A stretch of DNA of 64,000 nucleotides from Brevundimonas sp. (GCF_019636155.1 NZ_JAHBYB010000008.1:1-64000); one strand, 5' to 3'. Positions 16,355-27,161 are shown, numbered from the stretch's first letter. Notes: a model not told the origin generated them from the sequence alone. A program made the numbers and translations.

Positions 16355-18598
16355 TTAGAAGCGGAGGTGCAGCGTCAGGATCGCCTGGCGGCCCGGCGCC
16401 ACGTCGGCGTGGTGCACGCCGTTGGTGCGCATGATGTAGCGTTCGTCGCCGGCGTTCTGGACATTCAGGCGCAGGCTGGCGCGATCGGTCAGGTCATAGG
16501 CGCCGTACAGATCGACCCGGGTATAGGCCGGGGCGTAGATGCGGTTGCCGCCGCCGCCGGCGCCGCCCTGGTTGCCGCCGAAGCGGTCCGACACATGATA
16601 CAGGCCGCCGCCCACCGTCAGCCGGGGCAGGACGCGATAGGTGGTGAAAAGGCTGAGGCTGTGCTTGGGCGTATTGGCCAGGGGGTCGCCGACATTGACG
16701 CTGTTGTAGGCGCCGCGGACCAGTTCGGAGTCCATGTAGGTATAGCCGCCGAACACTTGCCATTCCGGGGTGATGTTGCCCGAGACGCCGATTTCCAGCC
16801 CGCGAACCTCGACCTCCCCGGCCTGCTCATAGACCCCTGCGGACACCAGGATCTGGGCGTTCTTGCGGGTGGTCTGGAACAGGGCGGCGGTCAGGCCGAG
16901 GCGGTCGGCGAACAGGCTGGTCTTGGCGCCGATCTCGAAGCTCGCGGTGTCTTCCGGGTCCAGCAATTCCGTCGCCAGATTGCCCGAGCCCATGCCGCCG
17001 GAGTTGTTCTGGTCGCCGGCCGAGATGGTCGGCGGCGTCGAGGAGGTGGCGTATGAGGCGTAGAGGCTGGTGTTGGCCGTCGGCTTGTAAACCAGACCGA
17101 TCTGGTAGTTGACGAAGTCCCACGACGACTTGGGCACGGCCGCTCCCGTCGATGCGACACCATCGACCGAATAGTCGTCATAGCGCAGACCCAGGTTCAG
17201 CAGCCAGCGCTCGCCGATGGCGATGGAGTCGAAGGCGTAGAGGGCGGTGGTGTGGGTGGTGTTCTCGGTCACCGCGCCGCGCACGATGGTCCCGGTCCAG
17301 GGGTCGCTGGAGATGGGCGCATAGACCGGGGTGCAGTCGAAGCCGGTCAGGGGCGCCGGGCAGGCCGTGCCGCCGGTGGTGGTGACGGTGTAGCCGGCGT
17401 TGCGGTTCTCTTCCTTCGACAGTTCAAGTCCGATGTCGAAATTGTGGGTCAGGCCGCCCAGCTGGAACGAACCGTAGAGGTCGGTGACATTGGCCAGGGT
17501 CTCGGCCGGGTTCCAGCGCGACTTCAGGCCCCGCTTCATCCACCATTCGCCGCCGATCAGCTGGGCGGCGCCGCCGTCGCCGGGATTGGTCACGACATAG
17601 TCGTTCAGGGTCTCGGCATAGCGGGTGACGTTGCGGATCGTCAGGCTGTCGGTGAGGCGATGCTCCAGCTTCAGGGTGACGCTGTCGACCTCGTTGGTCA
17701 GGAAGTCGCGGGCCGTCAGGCCGTAGAAGCTGTCGCGCGGCACATCCAGGACGCCCGAGGCGTCGGGTCGCGGCGCCGTCGCCCCGCCCAGCTTGGTGTA
17801 GAGCGGCAGGCCGTAGTCCGGCAGGGAATCCGAGCGCAGGTGATACAGGCTCAGGGTCGCGGTGGTGTCGGTCCCCAGGCCCGTGGCGATGGCGGCGGCG
17901 ATGCCGTATTTCTCGAAGTCCGCGGCATCGCGGCCGGGCACGTCCCCGGCGGTCGACATCAGGTTCAGGCGCAGGGCCGTGGTCTCGCCGACGCGGTGGT
18001 TGGTGTCGAAAGTGGCGCGGTAGTAGCCGTCCGTGCCGACGCCGGCGCTCAGCTGGTTGAAGTCGGTCAGGCGCGGCGCCTTGCTGCCCAGATTGATCGA
18101 ACCGCCGCCCGAGCCACGACCCGAATAGACCGAGTCCGGCCCCTTGATGACCTCGACCTGCTCCAGGTTGAAGACCTCGCGCGACTGGCCGCCGGTGTCG
18201 CGCACCCCGTCCACGAAGATGTTGTTGCCCGACGACTGACCGCGGATGAACGGCCGCTCGGCCAGGGGCTGGCCGCCTTCACCGGCGCCGAAGGTGATGC
18301 CCGGCGAGGTGCGTAGCAGGTCCTCCAGCGAGGTGGCGGCGGTCTGTTCGATGATCTGCTGGGGGATGATGGTGACCGAGCGCGGCGTGTCCTGCAGCGG
18401 GGCCACGAACTCGGCGCCGCTCGGCTGACGCTTGGTGGGCTCTCCGACCACGTTGATCGTGCCCAGATTGGTCGGGTCCTGAGGATCCTCGGGGGCGGCC
18501 GGGCCGTCGGCGGCCATGGCCTGTCCGGCGCACAGCAGGCCGGCGGCGCTGGAGGCCAGGATGAGGGAACGCAGGGTATGGGCCGGGGAGGCGGTCAT
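16355..18598 (-). CDS. TonB-dependent catecholate-type siderophore receptor
   Basis: A 747-residue outer-membrane receptor. Signal peptide with cleavage near GQAMAA (residue 29); TonB-box-like region near LGTINVVGEP; plug domain about 60-170 (PRSVTIIPQQIIEQTAATSLEDLL, RPFIRGQ, VEVIKGPDSVYSGRGSGGGSINL); barrel to the C-terminus ending in ILTLHLRF with a terminal Phe. The plug resembles Fiu/PiuA receptors for monomeric catechols, and piuC follows, as in piuA-piuC loci; the ligand is an inference. A perfect Fur-type palindrome lies 69 bp upstream, so expression should rise under iron starvation. Confidence 0.93.
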   Translation of the reverse strand: MTASPAHTLRSLILASSAAGLLCAGQAMAADGPAAPEDPQDPTNLGTINVVGEPTKRQPSGAEFVAPLQDTPRSVTIIPQQIIEQTAATSLEDLLRTSPGITFGAGEGGQPLAERPFIRGQSSGNNIFVDGVRDTGGQSREVFNLEQVEVIKGPDSVYSGRGSGGGSINLGSKAPRLTDFNQLSAGVGTDGYYRATFDTNHRVGETTALRLNLMSTAGDVPGRDAADFEKYGIAAAIATGLGTDTTATLSLYHLRSDSLPDYGLPLYTKLGGATAPRPDASGVLDVPRDSFYGLTARDFLTNEVDSVTLKLEHRLTDSLTIRNVTRYAETLNDYVVTNPGDGGAAQLIGGEWWMKRGLKSRWNPAETLANVTDLYGSFQLGGLTHNFDIGLELSKEENRNAGYTVTTTGGTACPAPLTGFDCTPVYAPISSDPWTGTIVRGAVTENTTHTTALYAFDSIAIGERWLLNLGLRYDDYSVDGVASTGAAVPKSSWDFVNYQIGLVYKPTANTSLYASYATSSTPPTISAGDQNNSGGMGSGNLATELLDPEDTASFEIGAKTSLFADRLGLTAALFQTTRKNAQILVSAGVYEQAGEVEVRGLEIGVSGNITPEWQVFGGYTYMDSELVRGAYNSVNVGDPLANTPKHSLSLFTTYRVLPRLTVGGGLYHVSDRFGGNQGGAGGGGNRIYAPAYTRVDLYGAYDLTDRASLRLNVQNAGDERYIMRTNGVHHADVAPGRQAILTLHLRF

Positions 18599-18618
18599 GG
18601 GAGAGACTCAATTGATAT

Positions 18619-18633
18619 TGCGATGCGGTCGCA
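18619..18633. promoter_or_regulatory. Inverted repeat in TonB receptor promoter region
   Basis: TGCGA-N5-TCGCA lies 21 bp upstream of the receptor ATG and about 33 bp from the Fur box. It could be a second operator, but no regulator can be named. Confidence 0.35.
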
Positions 18634-18666
18634 TTATCCCTCCCGCCGGCCCCGTTCAAGGCTAAT

Positions 18667-18681
18667 TGAGAATTATTCTCA
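18667..18681. promoter_or_regulatory. Fur box upstream of the TonB receptor
   Basis: TGAGAATTATTCTCA is a perfect 7-1-7 palindrome, the clearest of three related sites in the window. It overlaps the stop codon of the upstream flavoprotein gene (18679-18681) and lies 69 bp before the receptor start. Confidence 0.85.
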
Positions 18682-19884
18682 CTCGCGAGCGACGGATTTC
18701 ATCGGCACGGCCGTATCGGCCAGTCGCGCCGTGTCGATCGGGGTGCGGCGGCCGATGAACTGGCGACCCGCCATGAACTCGGCCGGGGCGTTCACGGCCT
18801 CGACGCAGACGATCCGGTCTCCCTTCAGGTGGAAGACGGCGAAGCCCGGCGCGGTCGGGTCGCCGCGCACCAGCTGACGGTCGGCCCCGGCGGGCAGGCC
18901 GGCGATCTGCAGCTTGAGGTCATACTGGTCCGACCAGAACCACGGAACCTCGGGCGCCGGAGCCGGGCGGCCGGTGAGGGCGGCGGCGGCCTGTTTGGCC
19001 TGTTCCAGGGCGTTGGGCACGCTCTCCAGGCGGAAGGCGCCGTCGTGCACCGGCACGGGCCGGTGGGTCATGTCGCCGATGGCCCAGATGGCCGGGTCGC
19101 TGGTGCGGGCCTGTTCGTCCACCGCCACCCCATTGTCGCAGGCCAGGCCCGCCGCCGCCGCCAGACTGTCGTTGGCCAAGGCGCCGACGCCCACCAGAAC
19201 CGCATCCGCCGGAACCAGCCGTCCGTCCGCCAGCCGCACCCCCGCATCCTCGAACCCGGTCACCTCGGCGTCGGTCAGGATCTCGACCCCCTCGGCGCGA
19301 TGCCGGGCGGTGAAGAAGGCCGACAGGGTCGCCGACGCCACCCGGGCCAGAACCCGGTCCATCCGTTCGATCACCACCGCCTGGGCGCCCAGGGCGCGGG
19401 CCGAGGCCGCCGCCTCCAGACCCACATAGCCGCCGCCGACCACCGCCAGCCGCCTGCCGGGGCCCAGGGCGGCCTTCAGCCGTTCGGCTTGGGCCAGGGT
19501 GCGCAACTCCAGCAGATCGAGCCGATCCGCCCCGGGGATCGGCAATCGGCGTGCGGTCGAGCCCAGGGCCAGGATCAGGGCGTCATAGGGCTCGACCGAT
19601 CCATCGGCGAAGGCGACGGTCCGGGCCACCCGGTCGATGGCGGTCGCCGTCGCCCCGGTGCGCAGTTCGATCTTCTTCTCGGCATAGAAGCTCTCGGGGC
19701 GCAGCAGCAGGTCTTCCAGCTCGGCCTCGCCCTTCAGCCAGGCCTTGGACAGGGGCGGCCGCTGATAGGGGGGCGCCGGCTCCTCGCCCGCCAGCAGGAT
19801 CGGCCCCTCATGCCCGTACTGCCGCAACAGGGCCGCCGCCGTTCCGCCCGCGTGCCCGGCCCCGATGATCACGATCCTGCTCAT
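18679..19884 (-). CDS. FAD-dependent ferredoxin reductase-like oxidoreductase
   Basis: A 401-residue pyridine nucleotide-disulfide-type flavoprotein. The FAD dinucleotide fold is RIVIIGAGHAGGTAAALL at the N-terminus, followed by PPYQRPPLSKAWL, typical of ferredoxin/rubredoxin/putidaredoxin reductases. The NAD(P)H motif is VVGGGYVGLEAA; AIWAIGDM is the second FAD motif. WFWSDQYDLKLQIAG is the C-terminal ferredoxin-reductase domain. The MSRIVIIG start at 19884 is chosen over a much longer open frame. It lies upstream of the TonB receptor on the same strand. It may reduce a ferredoxin, such as the one encoded near 60120, but no partner is adjacent. Confidence 0.9.
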   Translation of the reverse strand: MSRIVIIGAGHAGGTAAALLRQYGHEGPILLAGEEPAPPYQRPPLSKAWLKGEAELEDLLLRPESFYAEKKIELRTGATATAIDRVARTVAFADGSVEPYDALILALGSTARRLPIPGADRLDLLELRTLAQAERLKAALGPGRRLAVVGGGYVGLEAAASARALGAQAVVIERMDRVLARVASATLSAFFTARHRAEGVEILTDAEVTGFEDAGVRLADGRLVPADAVLVGVGALANDSLAAAAGLACDNGVAVDEQARTSDPAIWAIGDMTHRPVPVHDGAFRLESVPNALEQAKQAAAALTGRPAPAPEVPWFWSDQYDLKLQIAGLPAGADRQLVRGDPTAPGFAVFHLKGDRIVCVEAVNAPAEFMAGRQFIGRRTPIDTARLADTAVPMKSVARE

Positions 19885-20074
19885 GCGTCGCAGATAGAGG
19901 GAAGGCGCCGGCTTCGCCATAGCCGCCGGAACGGACCCGCTCCGCGTCTGTTTCCATACGAGGGCGGCGTCACATGGTGTTTCATCCCATCCCGGCGATT
20001 GGCGCGCGGTGCGGGAACGGCCTAACACCAAGGGAAGCGTCGCCGTTGGGCGGGCGCGACAGGAAAGGAAGCGG

Positions 20075-21535
20075 ATGGCGGCCCTGGTGATCTTCGGCGG
20101 CGGGGGCGACCTGGCGATGCGGATGCTGCTGCCGTCGCTGTATTTCCTCGAACATGACGGCCTGCTGCCCGACGACCTGAAGATCATCGGCGCGGCCCGG
20201 TCGGACGATAGCCGCGACGCCTATGTCGCCAAGGTGCGTCAGGCGGTTCAGGCGCGCGCCCAGGCCGACAACGCCTGGGACGAGGCGGCGTGGGAAAGGC
20301 TGGCGTCCCGGCTGGACTATCTGGCCCTGGACGCCACCGACGCGGACAGCCTGAAACCACTGAAGGACCGCGTCGGCGAGGCGGGGGCGACCAGCTTCCT
20401 GGCCGTCTCACCCTCGCTCTATGCCCGTATCGTCACGGCGATGAAGGCCGCCGGCCTGGCCGGGCCGAAGGATCGGCTGGTGCTGGAAAAACCGGTTGGC
20501 CGCGACCTGGACAGTTTCCGCGTCATCGACGACGCCGTGTCCCACGCCTTCGACGAGCGGCAGGTGTTCCGCATCGACCACTATCTGGGCAAGGAGACGG
20601 TCCAGAACCTGATCGCCCTGAGGTTCGGCAACACCATCTTCGAGCCGCTGTGGAACAACCTGACCATCGACCACGTCCAGATCACCGTGGGCGAGACGGT
20701 GGGCGTGGGCGACCGCTGGCCCTATTATGACGAGTACGGCGCCCTGCGCGACATGTTGCAGAACCACATGCTGCAACTGCTGTGCCTGGTGGCCATGGAG
20801 CCGCCCAGCGACCTGGACCCGGACTCGGTGCGCAACGAGAAGGTCAAGGTGCTGCGCTCCCTGCGCCCCGTCACCCATGAGGAGGTCGAGCGCGTCACCG
20901 TGCGCGGCCAGTATCAGGCGGGCGTGGTCGAGGGGCGCGAGGTGGACGCCTATGAAACCGAGCGCGGCCAGGCGTCGGACACCGAAACCTTCGTCGCCAT
21001 CCGGGCCGACATCGACAACTGGCGCTGGGCCGGCGTGCCCTTCTTCATGCGCACCGGCAAGCGGCTGGCGGAGAAGCGCACCGAGATCGTGATCCAGTTC
21101 AAGCCGGTGCCCCATTCCATCTTCGACCGCGGAGACCGGGGGGATCTTCAGGACAACCGGCTGATCATCGAGCTGCAGCCCGAGGAGGACATCAGCCTGA
21201 CGGTGATGAACAAGCGGCCGGGCCTGGACCAGCGGATGCAGCTTCAGCCCATCCGGATGAGCCTGTCGTGGGGAGTTGACGGCAAGACCGCCGCGCCGCC
21301 GCGTCGCCGGATCGCCTATGAGCGGCTGCTGCTGGACGCCATGGCCGGGGACTCCACCCTGTTCGTCCGCCGCGACGAGGCCGAGCAGGCCTGGAAATGG
21401 GTGGACGAGGTGGCCGAGGCCTGGGCCGGCGCCCATGTCCGGCCCCTGCCCTATGCGGCCGGGACCTGGGGCCCCGATGCGGCGGACCTGCTGCTGTCGC
21501 GCACCGGGCGGGCATGGAACGCCGATGACGCCTGA
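20075..21535 (+). CDS. zwf: Glucose-6-phosphate 1-dehydrogenase
   Basis: A 486-residue enzyme oxidising glucose-6-phosphate to 6-phosphogluconolactone, the entry of the Entner-Doudoroff and pentose-phosphate routes. The NADP fold begins LVIFGGGGDLAMRMLLPSLY. The substrate-binding RIDHYLGKE motif contains the catalytic His region, and FFMRTGKRL is conserved. MAALVIFGG is the natural start, with AGGAAAGGAA upstream. It heads the operon zwf-pgl-edd-glk; pgl begins 11 bp inside its 3' end. No operator is recognised upstream. Confidence 0.96.
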   Translation: MAALVIFGGGGDLAMRMLLPSLYFLEHDGLLPDDLKIIGAARSDDSRDAYVAKVRQAVQARAQADNAWDEAAWERLASRLDYLALDATDADSLKPLKDRVGEAGATSFLAVSPSLYARIVTAMKAAGLAGPKDRLVLEKPVGRDLDSFRVIDDAVSHAFDERQVFRIDHYLGKETVQNLIALRFGNTIFEPLWNNLTIDHVQITVGETVGVGDRWPYYDEYGALRDMLQNHMLQLLCLVAMEPPSDLDPDSVRNEKVKVLRSLRPVTHEEVERVTVRGQYQAGVVEGREVDAYETERGQASDTETFVAIRADIDNWRWAGVPFFMRTGKRLAEKRTEIVIQFKPVPHSIFDRGDRGDLQDNRLIIELQPEEDISLTVMNKRPGLDQRMQLQPIRMSLSWGVDGKTAAPPRRRIAYERLLLDAMAGDSTLFVRRDEAEQAWKWVDEVAEAWAGAHVRPLPYAAGTWGPDAADLLLSRTGRAWNADDA

Positions 21536-22235
21536 GGTCCAGAGCTTTGATCGCGGCGCCGACTGGGCCGCCGCCTGCGCCGAGCGTCTGACCGGCGCCC
21601 TGGCCGAGGCGGTGGCGGCGAACGGCCGCGCCACATTCGCCGGTTCGGGCGGATCGACGCCGGGGCCGATCTATCGCCGGATGGCGGAGGCGCCGCTGGA
21701 CTGGTCACGCATCGTCGCCACCCTGATCGACGAACGCTATGTGCCCGAAAGCGACGACCGGTCGAACGCACGCCTGCTGAAACAGACCCTGCTGACGGGT
21801 CCGGCTTCGGCGGCGCGCTTCGTTCCGCTGTATCACCCGGCGGTGACCGTGGATCGGGCGGCCGCCCTAGCGACCGCGGCCCTGAGGCCGGAAGGGCGGC
21901 TGGACGCCGTGTTGCTGGGCATGGGGGAGGATGGGCACATCTGCTCGATCTTTCCCGGCAGCCCGACGCTGAAGACCCTGCTCAGCCCCGGACTGGACCC
22001 GGCGGTCCTCGGCGTCCCGGCGGGGCGCGAGGGGATGGCGCCGGCGCTGGAACGGCTGACAATCAACCTGCCCTATCTGATGCGGGCGGGGCGAGTGGTG
22101 CTGGCCCTGACCGGCGCCAGGAAGCGCGCCGTGTTCGAGGAGCAGGCGGCGGGCGATCCGGCCATGACCCCCATCGCCGCCCTGGTGGCCCATGAGGTTC
22201 CGCTGGAAATTCTATGGTCGGAGGGCGCGCCATGA
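21525..22235 (+). CDS. pgl: 6-phosphogluconolactonase
   Basis: A 236-residue SugarP_isomerase-fold enzyme that hydrolyses 6-phosphogluconolactone. Motifs: [16 protein letters not shown] (phosphate loop), [17 protein letters not shown], and [16 protein letters not shown] with the catalytic His. [13 protein letters not shown] is also typical. The start at 21525 overlaps zwf by 11 nt, and the stop overlaps the edd start (ATGA), so the genes are translationally coupled. Length is normal. Confidence 0.95.
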   Translation: MTPEVQSFDRGADWAAACAERLTGALAEAVAANGRATFAGSGGSTPGPIYRRMAEAPLDWSRIVATLIDERYVPESDDRSNARLLKQTLLTGPASAARFVPLYHPAVTVDRAAALATAALRPEGRLDAVLLGMGEDGHICSIFPGSPTLKTLLSPGLDPAVLGVPAGREGMAPALERLTINLPYLMRAGRVVLALTGARKRAVFEEQAAGDPAMTPIAALVAHEVPLEILWSEGAP

Positions 22236-24121
22236 CCCTGCATCCCGTGGTCGCCGAGGTGACCAACCGCATCGTGGACCGCAGCGGCCCGGCGCGGGAA
22301 GACTATCTGCGCCGCATGGACGCCGCCCGTGACCGCGGCGTGGGCCGGGCCAAGCTGTCCTGCGCCAACTGGGCTCATGCCTTTGCCGGCCAGACTCCCT
22401 CGGACAAGCTGACCATGATGGGCGGCCAGGCGCCGAACGTCGGGGTGGTCACAGCCTATAACGACATGCTGTCGGCCCATCAGCCGTTCGAGCGGTTCCC
22501 AGAGATCATCCGCCAGGCGGCGCGCGAGGCGGGCGCCACGGCCCAGGTGGCGGGCGGCGCCCCGGCCATGTGCGACGGCGTCACGCAAGGCAGGCCAGGC
22601 ATGGAGCTGAGCCTGTTCAGCCGCGACGTCATCGCCATGTCCACGGGTGTGGCGCTGAGCCACGACGCCTTCGACGCCGTCATGGCCCTGGGCGTCTGCG
22701 ACAAGATCGTGCCGGGCCTGTTCATGGGGACGCTGGCCTTCGGACACCTGCCGGTCGTCTTCGCCCCGGCCGGGCCGATGCCGTCGGGCATTCCGAACGC
22801 CGAGAAGGCGCGGGTGCGGGCCCTCTACGCCCAGGGTCAGGTGGACCGACAGACCCTGCTGGCCAGCGAAGTCGGCAGCTATCATTCGCCCGGCACCTGC
22901 ACCTTCTACGGCACGGCCAACTCCAACCAGATGATGATGGAGATCGGCGGCCTGCATATGCCCTCGACCGCCTTCGTCCATCCGGAGACGGGCCTGCGCG
23001 ACGCCCTGACGGCGGCGGCGGCCAAGCGGGCGGTGGAACTGGCCAACAGCGGCGAGGGCCGGATGGCCCAGGTCGTGGGCGAGAAATCCATCGTCAACAT
23101 GATCGTGGCCCTGCTGGCCACCGGCGGATCGACCAATCACGCCATCCATCTGGTGGCCATGGCGCGGGCGGCGGGGATCGTCATCGACTGGACCGACATG
23201 GACCGGCTGAGCGCCGTCACGCCCCTGCTGGCGCGGGTCTATCCGAACGGTTCGGCCGATGTGAACGCCTTCCAGGCGGCGGGCGGCACGGCCTTCGTGA
23301 TCCGCGAACTGGCCCGGGCCGGGAACATCCACACCGACGTGACCACCATCATGGGCCGGGGGATCGAACCCTATTTTCAGGAGCCGAGGCTGGAGGACGG
23401 CGAACTGGTCTGGTGCGACGGCCTGGGCGAGAGCCTGGACCGGGACATCCTGCGTCCCGCCTCCGATCCGTTCCAGAAGGACGGGGGCCTGCGGCTGGTC
23501 CAGGGCGACCTGGGCCGGGCGGTCATCAAGGTCAGCGCGGTCAAGCCCGAGAACCGTATCGTCGAAGCCCCCGCCGCTGTGTTCGAAACCCAGGAGGCGG
23601 CGCTGGAGGCGTTCAAGGCCGGCGAACTGGACCGCGACGTGGTGGTGGTCCTGCGTTTCCAGGGGCCGCGCGCCAACGGCATGCCCGAACTGCACAGCCT
23701 GTCGCCCGCGCTCGGCGTCCTTCAGGACAAGGGGTTCAAGGTCGCCTTCGTCACCGACGGCCGCATGTCGGGGGCCAGCGGCAAGACCCCGGCCGCCATC
23801 CATGTCTCGCCCGAGGCCCTGGCCGGCGGTCCCCTGGCCCATATCCGCGACGGCGACATCATCCGACTGGATCCCGAGGCCGGCGTCCTGACCACGCTCG
23901 GCGCCGGGGACCTGGCCGCGCGGCCAGCCGCGCGCTGGGCGCCCGAACATGCCGAAGGCGCGGGCTGGGGCTATGGCCGCGAACTGTTCGCCGCCTTCCG
24001 CCAGGCCGTGGGCGCGGCCGAGGCGGGGGCCTCGGTCTGTTTCCTGCCGCCGGTGGGGGCGGCCGAGCACAAGGACGTTCCGCCAGATCCCAACATCGTC
24101 GACCGGGCGGTGGACGCATGA
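22232..24121 (+). CDS. edd: 6-phosphogluconate dehydratase
   Basis: A 629-residue enzyme of the IlvD/Edd family that dehydrates 6-phosphogluconate to KDPG. Cluster-binding and family motifs: [71 protein letters not shown], and the C-terminal [23 protein letters not shown]. It needs an iron-sulfur cluster, which ties sugar use to iron supply. Both ends overlap neighbours by 4 nt. The product is cleaved by the aldolase encoded at 40347-41021, outside this operon. Confidence 0.96.
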   Translation: MTLHPVVAEVTNRIVDRSGPAREDYLRRMDAARDRGVGRAKLSCANWAHAFAGQTPSDKLTMMGGQAPNVGVVTAYNDMLSAHQPFERFPEIIRQAAREAGATAQVAGGAPAMCDGVTQGRPGMELSLFSRDVIAMSTGVALSHDAFDAVMALGVCDKIVPGLFMGTLAFGHLPVVFAPAGPMPSGIPNAEKARVRALYAQGQVDRQTLLASEVGSYHSPGTCTFYGTANSNQMMMEIGGLHMPSTAFVHPETGLRDALTAAAAKRAVELANSGEGRMAQVVGEKSIVNMIVALLATGGSTNHAIHLVAMARAAGIVIDWTDMDRLSAVTPLLARVYPNGSADVNAFQAAGGTAFVIRELARAGNIHTDVTTIMGRGIEPYFQEPRLEDGELVWCDGLGESLDRDILRPASDPFQKDGGLRLVQGDLGRAVIKVSAVKPENRIVEAPAAVFETQEAALEAFKAGELDRDVVVVLRFQGPRANGMPELHSLSPALGVLQDKGFKVAFVTDGRMSGASGKTPAAIHVSPEALAGGPLAHIRDGDIIRLDPEAGVLTTLGAGDLAARPAARWAPEHAEGAGWGYGRELFAAFRQAVGAAEAGASVCFLPPVGAAEHKDVPPDPNIVDRAVDA

Positions 24122-25107
24122 GCCGGGCGTCCGAACGCACGCTTCTGGTCGGCGACGTGGGCGGCACCAACGCCCGCTTCGCCCTGGCCCGCTGGACCGA
24201 CGCCGGCCCGGTGCTGGAGCACCAGGAGAGTTTCCCGGCGTCCGAACATCCGACCTTCCTGGGTGGGGTGAAGGCCTTCATCGACGGCTGTGCGGACAAG
24301 CCGACCGGCGGGGTCATCGCCGTGGCCGGGCCGGTGACGGACGGGGCCATCGACCTGACCAATTCGCCCTGGCGGGTGTCGGAGGACGAGCTTCGGACCC
24401 TGGGGCTGGGCCCGGTCCGGCTGATCAACGACTTCGAGGCCCAGGCCTGGGGCGCGCCGGTTGTGCCGGCCGAAGGCCTGGAGCGACTGGGCGGGCCCGA
24501 GGTGGGCGATCCACATGCCGCCATCGCCGTCCTGGGCCCCGGCACGGGCTTCGGCGTCTCGGCCCTGGCGCGCGACCGCGAGGGGCGGGAGATCGCCCTG
24601 CCGTCCGAGGGCGGTCACGCCTGTTTCGCCCCCAATGACGCGGTCGAGGACGAGGTGCTGCGCATCCTGCGCCGCCGTTATGACCGGGTGTCGATCGAGC
24701 GGCTGATCTGCGGGCCGGGCCTGCTGAACCTGCACCGCGCCCTGGCCGAGATCGACGGGCGCGAGAGCCGGATCGACGAGCCCGCCGAGATCACCCGGCA
24801 GGCGATGGCCGAGCCGAACAGCCCCTGCGGCGCCAGCCTGGCCCGGTTCTGCGCCATCCTGGGGTCTGTCGCCGGGGACATCGCCCTGACCATGGGCGCG
24901 CGCGGCGGGGTCTATGTGGCCGGGGGAATCGCGCCGCGCATCCTGCCCTTCCTGAAGGCCAGCCCCTTCCGCGAGCGGTTCGAGAGAAAGGGCCGGTTCC
25001 AGCCCTATCTGGAGGCCATCCCCACCTGGGTGGTGACCCACAAGCAGGCGGCCCTGCTAGGCGCGGCCCGGGTGGCCTGGGCGCAGGAAAAGATCACGGC
25101 GGCGTGA
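24118..25107 (+). CDS. glk: Glucokinase
   Basis: A 329-residue ROK-unrelated (E. coli Glk-type) glucokinase that phosphorylates glucose for Zwf. [16 protein letters not shown] is the ATP-phosphate 1 motif; [17 protein letters not shown] and [11 protein letters not shown] form the sugar site; [11 protein letters not shown] and [11 protein letters not shown] follow. It overlaps edd by 4 nt and closes the Entner-Doudoroff operon. The start at the ATGA overlap gives the expected N-terminus [12 protein letters not shown]. Confidence 0.95.
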   Translation: MSRASERTLLVGDVGGTNARFALARWTDAGPVLEHQESFPASEHPTFLGGVKAFIDGCADKPTGGVIAVAGPVTDGAIDLTNSPWRVSEDELRTLGLGPVRLINDFEAQAWGAPVVPAEGLERLGGPEVGDPHAAIAVLGPGTGFGVSALARDREGREIALPSEGGHACFAPNDAVEDEVLRILRRRYDRVSIERLICGPGLLNLHRALAEIDGRESRIDEPAEITRQAMAEPNSPCGASLARFCAILGSVAGDIALTMGARGGVYVAGGIAPRILPFLKASPFRERFERKGRFQPYLEAIPTWVVTHKQAALLGAARVAWAQEKITAA

Positions 25108-25163
25108 ACCCGCGCCGGGCGCAGGCGTTACCGGGGCTCCCCTCGTTCTGGAAGGAAGAGTCC

Positions 25164-25439
25164 ATGAAGAAGATCGCCATCGCCGCCATCGCCGCCTTCT
25201 CGGTCGCCGGTCTGGCCGCCTGCGGTGAAAGCGCCGCCGACAAGGCCGCCGAACAGCAGGCCGACGCCCTGGAGGCCCAGGCCGCCCAGGCCCCGACCGA
25301 GACCCAGGAACGCGCCCTGAACGCCGAGGCCGACCGCATCGAGCAGCAGGCCGGCAACGCCGACGGCGGCATGACCACCGCCAATACGCCCAACACCTCG
25401 CCCAGCATGACCGAGGCCGAAAAGAAGGCGGCGCAATAA
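25164..25439 (+). CDS. Small Ala/Gln-rich lipoprotein
   Basis: A 91-residue protein with a lipoprotein signal: MKKIAIAAIAAFSVAGLAAC, lipidation Cys at residue 20. The mature part is Ala-, Glu- and Gln-rich (KAAEQQADALEAQAAQA) and probably forms a helical coiled segment, with a Thr/Asn-rich tail. GGAAGGAAG precedes the ATG at 25164. It lies 56 bp after glk and ends before a strong terminator, so it may be the last gene of the operon or a separate unit. No function is recognised. Confidence 0.8.
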   Translation: MKKIAIAAIAAFSVAGLAACGESAADKAAEQQADALEAQAAQAPTETQERALNAEADRIEQQAGNADGGMTTANTPNTSPSMTEAEKKAAQ

Positions 25440-25462
25440 GCCCTCTTACGGCGCCCGCTTCC

Positions 25463-25495
25463 GGACCCCGTCGCCACGCGCGGCGGGGTCTTTTT
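25463..25495 (+). terminator. Intrinsic terminator after the lipoprotein gene
   Basis: GACCCCG...CGGGGTC, extended by CGCC/GGCG, forms a GC-rich hairpin followed by TTTTT, 23 nt after the lipoprotein stop. It closes the zwf-to-lipoprotein transcription region. Confidence 0.85.
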
Positions 25496-25506
25496 GCGTC
25501 AGGGGG

Positions 25507-25860
25507 TCAGTCGATGCACAGGGTCGCCTGGGCGCGGCCGTTCTCGATGGTGGTGAAACAGCCGAACCGCACATTCTCGACCTGGCAGCGGCCCTGGACC
25601 TGCTGGCCCTCGCGCGGGGCGGCGTCGCCCTCGACACGGCAGTCGCCCTGGCACTGGGCGCCGTCGGTGCAGGGTTTTCCAGCGTCGGCGTAACGCAGGA
25701 CGCAGCGCACGCTCTGCATCCGCCCGACCGGCCGCATCTGGCCGCCCCGCGTCGCGCATTCGTCGGCGGTCAGGGTCTGGGTCGCGCCCGCAGACTCTTC
25801 GGCGACCGGCGCACAGGCCGCGACACCCAGCAGCAGGGCCAGGCCCCACGCGCGCATCAT
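25507..25860 (-). CDS. Cys-rich putative lipoprotein
   Basis: A 117-residue secreted protein beginning [18 protein letters not shown], with a lipobox (GVAAC, Cys 16). The mature part has about eight Cys in a pattern like DECATRGG...RCVLRY...[15 protein letters not shown]...GRCQVEN...FGCFTTI...LCID, suggesting disulfide-bonded folding in the periplasm. The start overlaps the hmgA stop by 4 nt (ATGA), indicating co-translation with hmgA. I do not recognise a characterised family; similar small Cys-rich proteins occur in related genomes by my recollection only. Confidence 0.8.
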   Translation of the reverse strand: MMRAWGLALLLGVAACAPVAEESAGATQTLTADECATRGGQMRPVGRMQSVRCVLRYADAGKPCTDGAQCQGDCRVEGDAAPREGQQVQGRCQVENVRFGCFTTIENGRAQATLCID

Positions 25861-27161
25861 GGCTTGACCCGCCCCTTGTCGAAGCCGGTCCAGGCGTCGT
25901 CGTAGTCCAACTGCATCGTCGGCGTGCCTTCGGCCCAGGCGGTGGTGCGAATGGGCATGCGGGTCTCGAACATGAAGGCCAGGGTGCGGTCGATCTTGAT
26001 CGGCTTCAGCTCCGCCTTGACGGCGTTGTCATAGGTGGTCTGGTCCGGACCGTGACCGCTCATGCGGTTGTGCAGACTGGCGCCGCCGGGGGCGAAGCCG
26101 CCCCCTTCCTTGGCGTCGTATTCGCCGAACACCAGGCCCATGAACTCGCTCATGACGTTGCGGTGGAACCACGGCGGGCGGAACGTATTTTCGGCCACCA
26201 TCCAACGCGGCGGGAAGATGACGAAATCGATATTGGCCGTGCCTGGCGTCTCGGACGGACTGGTCAGGACGGTGAAGATCGACGGGTCCGGGTGATCGAA
26301 ACTGACCGTGCCAATGGTGTTGAACCGGGCGGTGTCATAGCGGTAGGGAACCAGGTTGCCGTGCCAGGCCACGACGTCCAGCGGGCTGTGGTTGAAGGTG
26401 GTGGCCCACAGTTTTCCGCCGTATTTCTGAATGCATTCGGTGGGGCGATCCACGTCTTCGAAGGCGGCGACGGGCGTCTCGAAATCGCGCGGATTGGCCA
26501 GGCCATTCGAGCCGATCGGCCCCAGATCCGGCAGGCGGAAGGGCGCGCCGTAGTTTTCGCACACATAGCCGCGGATCGGTCCGTCCAGCTCGACCCGGAA
26601 GCGGACGCCGCGCGGAATGACGACGATGTGGCCCGGCGCCGCCTCGATCAGGCCGAACTCGGTGACGAAGCGATGCGCCCCCTGCTGCGGCACGATCAGC
26701 AGTTCGCCATCGGCGCAATAGAAGACCCGGTCGGTCATCGACCGGTCGGCCGCGTACATGTGAATGCCTGCGCCGGCGCCGCCGTCCGGCTCGCCGTTGC
26801 CGCCATAGGTGACCAACCCCTCGACCCAGTCGGTCGGCTCGCCCGGCAGGGGCAGGGGATCCCAGCGCATGCGGTTGGGGTTGGGCGGCGTCTCGTCGAA
26901 CGGGCCGGAGCGGACCCCGCCCTGGTCGAACGGCCGATAGGGACCGTGCTGGGCCGAGGGGCGCAGGCGATAGAGCCAGCTGCGCCGGTTCTCACTGCGC
27001 GGGGCGGTGAAGGCCGTGCCCGACAGCTGTTCGGCATAGAGGCCCAGGGGCGTCTTCTGGGGCGAGTTGCGGCCCTCGGGCAGGGCGCCGGGGGCGGCCT
27101 CGCTGGCGAAATGGTTGGCGAAGCCGGTCATGTAGCGGGCGGCGTTGGCGCGCGTGGTCAT
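25857..27161 (-). CDS. hmgA: Homogentisate 1,2-dioxygenase
   Basis: A 434-residue non-heme iron enzyme that opens the ring of homogentisate in tyrosine/phenylalanine breakdown. Typical segments: [13 protein letters not shown] at the N-terminus, [48 protein letters not shown], and the C-terminal iron-site region with [23 protein letters not shown] and [11 protein letters not shown]. Length is normal. The ATG at 27161 is preferred over 27212. Other pathway enzymes are not adjacent; pterin-carbinolamine dehydratase at the right end of the window serves the same catabolism. Confidence 0.96.
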   Translation of the reverse strand: MTTRANAARYMTGFANHFASEAAPGALPEGRNSPQKTPLGLYAEQLSGTAFTAPRSENRRSWLYRLRPSAQHGPYRPFDQGGVRSGPFDETPPNPNRMRWDPLPLPGEPTDWVEGLVTYGGNGEPDGGAGAGIHMYAADRSMTDRVFYCADGELLIVPQQGAHRFVTEFGLIEAAPGHIVVIPRGVRFRVELDGPIRGYVCENYGAPFRLPDLGPIGSNGLANPRDFETPVAAFEDVDRPTECIQKYGGKLWATTFNHSPLDVVAWHGNLVPYRYDTARFNTIGTVSFDHPDPSIFTVLTSPSETPGTANIDFVIFPPRWMVAENTFRPPWFHRNVMSEFMGLVFGEYDAKEGGGFAPGGASLHNRMSGHGPDQTTYDNAVKAELKPIKIDRTLAFMFETRMPIRTTAWAEGTPTMQLDYDDAWTGFDKGRVKP